From positions 113,376,650 through 113,440,649 of the forward strand of contig CM057469.1 in the NCBI GenBank assembly GCA_030035585.1: a DNA stretch of 64,000 bases, given 5' to 3'. Position numbers and translations under genes: made by a program. Under the pieces are notes generated by a model that saw only the letters and a list, made by a program, of their open reading frames with translations, was not told the DNA's origin and did no database searches. Of this stretch, positions 58,826 to 64,000 are shown in pieces. Every line of letters starts with the position of its first letter. The first letter of the stretch is position 1. The DNA comes from Dugong dugon (Eukaryota; Chordata; Mammalia; Sirenia; Dugongidae).

Positions 58826-60297
58826 GGAGACAGGGCAAAGATAGCGGAGTAGTCAGACGCTTCCGGTGGACCCTCTTTCAACAACGACCCAAAAAACAAG
58901 TGATTCAATAACACATGGCAATCTGGGAGCCCTGAACATCAAATGCAGAGTTGAGGAACAAGACTGAGTGGCAAGGGAAAGGAGAGACTGTTCAAAGCAA
59001 TGAGGAGTTACCAGACCCAACCCAGTGAGAGCCTGAGTCCTTCAGGCCTGATCAGGTCGGGGGTGAGCAGTGAGGCAGGTGAGCCGTGGTGCTCAGGACA
59101 TGTATTCCACACCAGGAGAGACCCAGCTGCTGAGAGTCTACTCGGCCATGCAGAACCAGTGAGAAGCAGCCCTCAATTGCTAAAAGATAAGTAATAGCAT
59201 ACAGCCTACCGTGTGGATCAAAAACACCCCTTTTAGGGAAAAACCTCTCTCCCATTTACCTCTCTGTCCCCTGCTCTGCACTGGGTCCCAGACTGGCTTC
59301 AGCAATTGCTGAGTCCCCTGGGCTAGAAGTAGGATGCGTCACATGCCTGGAACCATTTTCCCTGCCTTGGAGAGTGAACAAATTAACAAACGGGGACAAA
59401 ATAAACTGCCAGCTCCCCTAAGCCAGGAACCCAGGGTAGGCACAGCTCCTTTGCCTAGCCACAGGCATAAGGACTCCACAGACTTTGAGTGTCTTTCCCC
59501 CTACATAGACTTGTGTGGACCCAACTCAACAGCATGGGCCTTCATTACTGCAGTACAACAGTGTATATACCAGAACTCTAACTTCAACTGTTTCAGCTGT
59601 AAAGTGGCAGGTTCTTGACATTTGACGCTGTTCTGCCCATCAAGCAGGGTCTCCACCTACCCGCATCAGGGGCCTGAGGATGGGTGGCTCCACCCATGCC
59701 ACCTAGCCACCTGTGATAGGGGCACATGAATAAGAGGTGACCCCCAGTCCTTACCGCCAACAACATTAGGTGCTCATAGTCCCACTGCAAAACCCACACA
59801 CCTACGCGCTCTAGGGAACAGTGACACGCCTTCCTCCTGGACACTCGAGGATGGCCATCAGGCCCTTGCCTTGCTCAGAGTGTGTCCCCTTAATGCAGCC
59901 AGATGCCTGTGCCTACACCAATCACCCATGTCTGTCTTGGACTGTAAGTGAGAGGCTACACCACACACTTGGTGGCTATCTACCTGGGCACCTGAGCTGA
60001 ATCCATACAGGAGGACTGGGCAGACTCCTGACCTCACATACCTAGTAACAGATCTAACCACCTGGGGACAGGACATTAGAGCTTCAAAACTGCCAATAAT
60101 AAAACTAGCTCATACGAGCAGCCTATTTGGGCATATCAAAACAAAACAAGAAGCTAGGATACAGTAAGAAAACATAAAATAAATAAATACAGTAACTTAT
60201 TGATGGCTCTGAGACAACAGTCAATATCAAATCACAGAAAGAAGCAGTCTATTATGGCTTCAGGAAGCTCCCAAAATAATCTGGAAATTTTCCAGAG

Positions 60298-61191
60298 GAG
60301 GAAAATGTCTTGGAATTACTGGATGCAGAATACAAAAGATTAATATATAGAGCTCTTCAAGAAATTAGGAAGGAAATTAAGCAAAATGGAGAACACACAA
60401 TAGAGGAAATTAAAAAGATTAGAGAAGAGCATAATGACAAATTTAACAGGCTGCAAGAATCCAAGGAGAGACAGCAATCAGAAATCCAGAAGATTAACAA
60501 TAAAATTTCAGAATTAGACAACTCAACAGAAAGACACAGGAGCAGAATTCAGGCAGTGGAAGTCAGAATTAGTGAGATTGAAGATAAAGTGATTGACACC
60601 AACTTATCTGAGGAAAAATCAGATAAAAGTATTAAAAAAAAATGAAGAAATCCTAATAATTATGTGGGACTCTATCAAGAGGAATAACCTATGAGTGATT
60701 GGAGTACCTGAACAGGGGGGATAACAGAAAATGCAGAGAGAATTGTTGAAGATCTGTTGGCAGAAAACTTCCCTGATATCATGAAAGATGACAAGATATC
60801 TATCCAAGATGCTCATTAAACCCCATGTAAGGTAGATCCCAAAAGAAAGTCATCAGGACATATTATAATCAAACTTGCCGAAACCAAAGATAGAGAATTT
60901 TAAGAGCAGCTAGGGATAAACGAAAAGTCATCTACAAAGGAGAGACAATAAGAGTAAGCTCAGACTACTCAACAGAAACCATGCAAGCAAGAAGGCAATG
61001 GGATGACATATATAAATCCTTCAAGGAAAAAAACCTGCCAGTCAAGAATTATATATCCAGCAAAATTGTTTCTCAAACATGATGGCAAAATTAGGGCATT
61101 TCCAGATAAACAGAAGTTTAGGGCATTTGCAAGAACCAAACCAAAATTACAAGAAATACTAAAGGGAGTCCTCCAGTTAGAAAATCAGTAA
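60298..61191 (+). pseudogene. L1 ORF1 remnant (RNA-binding protein)
   Basis: ORF1p is the trimeric RNA-binding chaperone of the L1 particle. 60310-60642 encodes a Glu/Lys-rich coiled coil (RALQEIRKEIKQ, NNKISELDNSTERHRSRIQA, VRISEIEDKV). A frameshift follows near 60640 ('NEEILIIMWDSIKRNN', 'VIGVPEQ', 'IVEDLLAENFPDI'). The C-terminal domain appears in another frame at 61040-61189 (RIIYPAKLFLKHDGKIRAFP, then LQEILKGVLQLE), a standard L1 ORF1 ending. At least two frameshifts, several stops and no intact start. Confidence 0.88.
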
Positions 61192-61641
61192 CATCAGATA
61201 ACAACCCAAGACTAGAACACAGGACAGAGAAACCAGATATCAACCCAGATAGGGAAGTCACAAAAGTAAATCAAAGCTAAAACACTGTAAATAGGGAAAC
61301 AGATGTCAATACGTAAAAGATGACAACATTAAAACAAAAAAGAGGGACTTAAAAAATGTAGACATACATTTTTCATATGGAGAGGAAGTCAAGGCCATAT
61401 AAAGAAATAAAAGACTGGTATAGACTTAGAAAAGTAAGGGTAAATATATTAAGGTAACCACAAAGGAAACGATCAATCCTACAAGTCAAAATAAAAAACA
61501 AGAAAAACATAAAGACTCAGCAAATGCAAAATCAACAACAATGAAAAAGATGAAAAGAAAATACATAAAGAAAAACGACTCAGCACAGAAAATAAAGAGG
61601 AACAAAGAAACGGTCAACAACACACACAAAAAAAAGACATC

Positions 61642-61655
61642 AAAAAGACAGCACT
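61642..61655 (+). repeat. Target-site duplication of the BCAS2 retrocopy (5' copy)
   Basis: AAAAAGACAGCACT, identical to 62633-62646. The A-rich cut site fits the L1 endonuclease. Confidence 0.93.
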
Positions 61656-62632
61656 GAGGTTCCCGGAATGGCGGGCACAGGTTTGGTAGCCGGAGAAGCT
61701 GTGGTGGATACACTGCCATATTTTGACCAAGGTTATGAAGCTCCTGGTGTGTGGGAAGCGGCTGCAGTGCTGGTGGAGGAGGAAACTTGCAGATACCGAC
61801 CTACGGAGAACTATCTGAGCTACCTGACAGCCCCGGATTATTCTGCTTTTGAAGAGTCCAAAATGGTGGATCTGTGCTGCGTAGCTGATATGGGACCTCT
61901 GCGTGTATCTCTCCTCGCTGTCTGTTCTCGACTGACATAATGAGAAATGAATTTGAAAGATTGGCTGCTCGACAACCAATTGAATTACTCAGTATGAAAC
62001 GATATGAGCTCCCAGCCCCTTCCTCAGGTCAGAAAGATGATATTACTGCATGGCAAGAATGTGTAAATAATTCTATGGCCCAGTTACAACATCAAGCAGT
62101 TCGAATTGAGAATCTGGAACTAATGTCACAGTGTGGATGCAATGCCTGGAAAGAATATAATGAAAATCTAGTTCATATGATTGAACATGCCCAGAAAGAG
62201 CCCCAGAAGTTAAGGAAACATATTCAAAATTTAAACTGCAGCGAAAGAACATGCAACTAGCAGCTGGGTCTAAATTGAGAGAAATGGAGTCAACCTGGGT
62301 ATCCCTGGTTAGTAAGAATTATGAGATTGAACGGACTATTGTACAACTAGAAAATGAAATCTATCAAATTAAGCAGCAACATGGAGAGGCAAGCAAAGAA
62401 AACATTTGACAAGACTTTTAAAAAGAAAAATGAATTTGGTGGGTAAAGAGAAGGGAGAGTTGAGCTTTCACAGAATATCAGGCTCTGAACTACTTCTGAA
62501 CCATGGAAGGCAACAGCATCTTATGGAAATCATTGGTGGTTAAATGTCTAGAAACTATAGAATGTGTGAACTGTTGTATTATTTCTCTATTTGTACGTTT
62601 TAGCAAAATAAAAAATTTCAACTTGGAAAAAA
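61656..62632 (+). pseudogene. BCAS2: BCAS2 (SPF27) processed pseudogene with a 77-bp insertion
   Basis: BCAS2/SPF27 is a subunit of the PRP19 (NTC) spliceosome complex. This is an intronless mRNA copy: 12 nt of 5' UTR, coding region 61668-62421, ~200 nt of 3' UTR, AATAAA at 62607-62612 and an A-tail, all between 14-bp duplications. Recognised blocks include [64 protein letters not shown] and [14 protein letters not shown]. Removing the insertion at 61854-61930 and restoring one missing base near 62238 gives 225 codons plus stop, the length I recall for human BCAS2. Lesions: the 77-bp insertion (stop at 61938-61940), the 1-bp deletion, and a TGA (62407-62409) four codons before the natural end, probably from an Arg codon. 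Not functional; it is nested in the L1, so it is younger than that element. Confidence 0.95.
61854..61930 (+). other. 77-bp extra segment inside the BCAS2 retrocopy
   Basis: Lies exactly between codon 62 (GAA) and codon 63 (ACT), with normal coding sequence on both sides. It is not an AfroSINE, RTE or L1 piece and has no A-tail or flanking duplication. It begins GAGTCCAAAATGG and ends CTGTCTGTTCTCG. The length is not a multiple of three, so it shifts the frame and leads to a stop within three codons. Best read as a cassette or cryptic exon present in the parental transcript, or else a later insertion. Confidence 0.8.
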
Positions 62633-62646
62633 AAAAAGACAGCACT
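62633..62646 (+). repeat. Target-site duplication of the BCAS2 retrocopy (3' copy)
   Basis: AAAAAGACAGCACT, directly after the A-tail. L1 text resumes with 'aaactcatacctaccaataa'. Confidence 0.93.
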
Positions 62647-62659
62647 AAACTCATACCTA

Positions 62660-63550
62660 CCAATAATTAGGCTGAATGTAAATGAACTAAATGCACCAAT
62701 AAAGAGACAGAGAATGGCAGAGTGGATAAAAAAACGTGATTTGTCTCCTTGCTGCCTAGAAGAGACACACCATAGACTTAAAAACACAAACAAACTAAAA
62801 TTCACAGGATGGAAAAAAATATATCAAGCAAACAACACTAAAAAAAGAGCAGGAGTGGCAATATTAATCTCTAACAGAATAGATTTAAAGTAAAATCTAC
62901 CACAAAGGATAAGGAAGGGCACTATATAATGATTAAAGGGTCAATACACCAGGAGGACATAACTATAATAAATATTTACACACCCAACAACAGGGCTCTA
63001 AAATACATAAAACAAATTCTAACAGCACTGAAAAGAGAGATAGACAGCCTCACAATAGGAGTAGGAGACTTCAACACACCACTTTCAGTGAAGGACAGAA
63101 CATCCAGAAAGAAGCTCAACAAAGACGTGGAAGAGCTAAATGCTACAGTCAACCAAGTTGATCTCATAGACATGTACCGAACACTCCACCCAACAGCAGC
63201 CAAGTATACTTTCTTTTCCAACGCACATGCAACATTCTCCAGAATAGACCACATATTAGGCCTTAAAGCAAGCCTTTAGAAAATCCAAAGCATCAAAATA
63301 TTACAAAGCATCTTTTCTGACCATAAAACCATAAAAGTAGAAATCAACAACAGAAAAAGCAAGGAAAAAAAATCAAACACATGGAAACTGAGCAATACCT
63401 TGCTCAAAAACTACTGGGTTATAGAAGAAATTGAGGCTGGAATAAAGAAATTCACAGAATCAAACGAGAATGAAAACACATCCTACCAGAACCTTTGTGA
63501 CACAGCAAAAGCAGTGCTCAGAGGTCAGTTTATAGCAATAAAGGCACATA
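62660..63550 (+). pseudogene. L1 ORF2 endonuclease-domain remnant
   Basis: Opens with LNVNELNAPIKRQRMAEWIK, the N-terminal part of L1 ORF2. CCLEETH covers the catalytic Glu (usually QETH). The stretch 62929-63276 holds IINIYTPN, GVGDFNTPLS (catalytic GDFN) and SRIDHILGLKA, the C-terminal endonuclease motif. Later text follows the region after the endonuclease ('tggaaactgagcaatacctt', 'ctactgggttatagaagaaa'). Stops near 62890-62935 and at 63277. No RT follows. Confidence 0.88.
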
Positions 63551-63555
63551 TCCAG

Positions 63556-64000
63556 TCAATAAGCACATTAATTTTTTATGAATTTTGGTATGCAGTGAAG
63601 ATCTACTCTTCCGAACAGTACGAACAACCCAAAATTATATATGAGAATGTCCATTTAATCACCCCCTCATCACACTGTTTTTATTTTATTTTCATTTTGT
63701 TTGAATTGTTTGCAGTCCTTTTTATCTATACCTTAACGTGCTTAATAAAATATAATGTACCTCGAACAGAGATTTAGATGTATAAGTATGGCATGTCTCA
63801 ATTATATTTTTGAATGGGCTATTTTTAGTAAATGGGAAATACTGTTTTATATATTCACTTTTTTATCTAGACAAATTTGCTTCTGTATGATTCTCTTTGA
63901 TTTTCCAGGTATAAATTCATGTAATCTGAAAATAATGATCAGTTTGCCATGACTGTAATACTTCAAATTTCTTTTTATTTTCTTATTCCTCATAAAAAAA
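63556..64000. other. No recognised feature
   Basis: AT-rich sequence after the L1 break; no gene or repeat seen to the window end. Confidence 0.4.

Larger units (their letters stand above)
58826..63555 (+). mobile_element. L1 with 5' UTR, ORF1 and endonuclease only (no RT), split by a retrocopy
   Basis: Starts near 'ttggagacagggcaaagata' + GCGGAGTAG, like the 5' end of full-length mammalian L1s. Then ~1.45 kb of 5' UTR, an ORF1 remnant (60298-61191), a ~450-bp A-rich spacer, and the start of ORF2 (about 62660-63550). L1 homology stops near 63555, after the endonuclease, with no RT, no 3' UTR and no A-tail in view. Interrupted at 61656-62632. Inactive. Confidence 0.88.

Noticed and set aside
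61668-62421. BCAS2 as a functional gene
   Set aside because: No introns, flanking duplications and A-tail, a frame-breaking 77-bp insertion, a 1-bp deletion and a premature stop. It is a processed pseudogene.

Overview
The window reads as mammalian nuclear DNA from an afrotherian, most likely an elephant. It is AT-rich and CpG-poor, and about half of it is visible transposable-element sequence. The organism call rests on about 30 copies of a tRNA-headed SINE of AfroSINE type, on many copies of an RTE/BovB-clade LINE whose 3' end matches that SINE's tail, and on ordinary mammalian elements (L1, MaLR and ERV-L LTRs, MER5A, MIR). I found no functional host coding exon, no structural RNA gene, no CpG island and no CRISPR. 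The setting is a gene desert or a large intron.

Layout. 0-9 kb: an MLT1-type LTR fragment holding a SINE, an old L1 split by an ERV-L-type LTR and a SINE, then a MaLR provirus with a truncated 5' LTR and a full 3' LTR. 9-21 kb: mostly unrecognised sequence with MIRs, a 5'-truncated RTE, an old LTR-like repeat, an unusual ~215-bp palindrome and an internally deleted RTE. 21-25.4 kb: a minus-strand L1 with clean target-site duplications, interrupted by an ERV-L-type LTR that itself carries a SINE, followed by a solo LTR of the same family in opposite orientation. 25-35 kb: sparse repeats, a MaLR solo LTR, TA microsatellites and SINEs. 35-45 kb: two near-full-length RTE copies in inverted orientation and a second group of deleted derivatives. 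45-51 kb: a SINE cluster, a MER5A and two L1 3'-UTR copies. 51-58 kb: SINEs, a second MER5A and a minus-strand RTE with a deleted endonuclease domain. 58.8-63.6 kb: an L1 with its 5' UTR, ORF1 and endonuclease domain but no reverse transcriptase, interrupted by a processed pseudogene of BCAS2 (the spliceosomal protein SPF27).

The elements relate to one another as machinery and parasites. The RTE carries the endonuclease and reverse transcriptase, and the AfroSINEs share its 3' tail and, in the long variant, a stretch of its 5' UTR. L1 supplied the machinery for the BCAS2 retrocopy and for the 5'-truncated L1 tails.

The observations I rate highest are a 77-bp insertion exactly between codons 62 and 63 of the BCAS2 retrocopy (a possible fossil of an alternative exon), the apparent tRNA + RTE 5' UTR + RTE 3' tail build of the long AfroSINE, the modular L1 3' UTR with a doubled tail, and the palindrome near 15.6 kb. 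I see no new molecular system. Family names were assigned by eye without a database search, and element edges without stated duplications are approximate.
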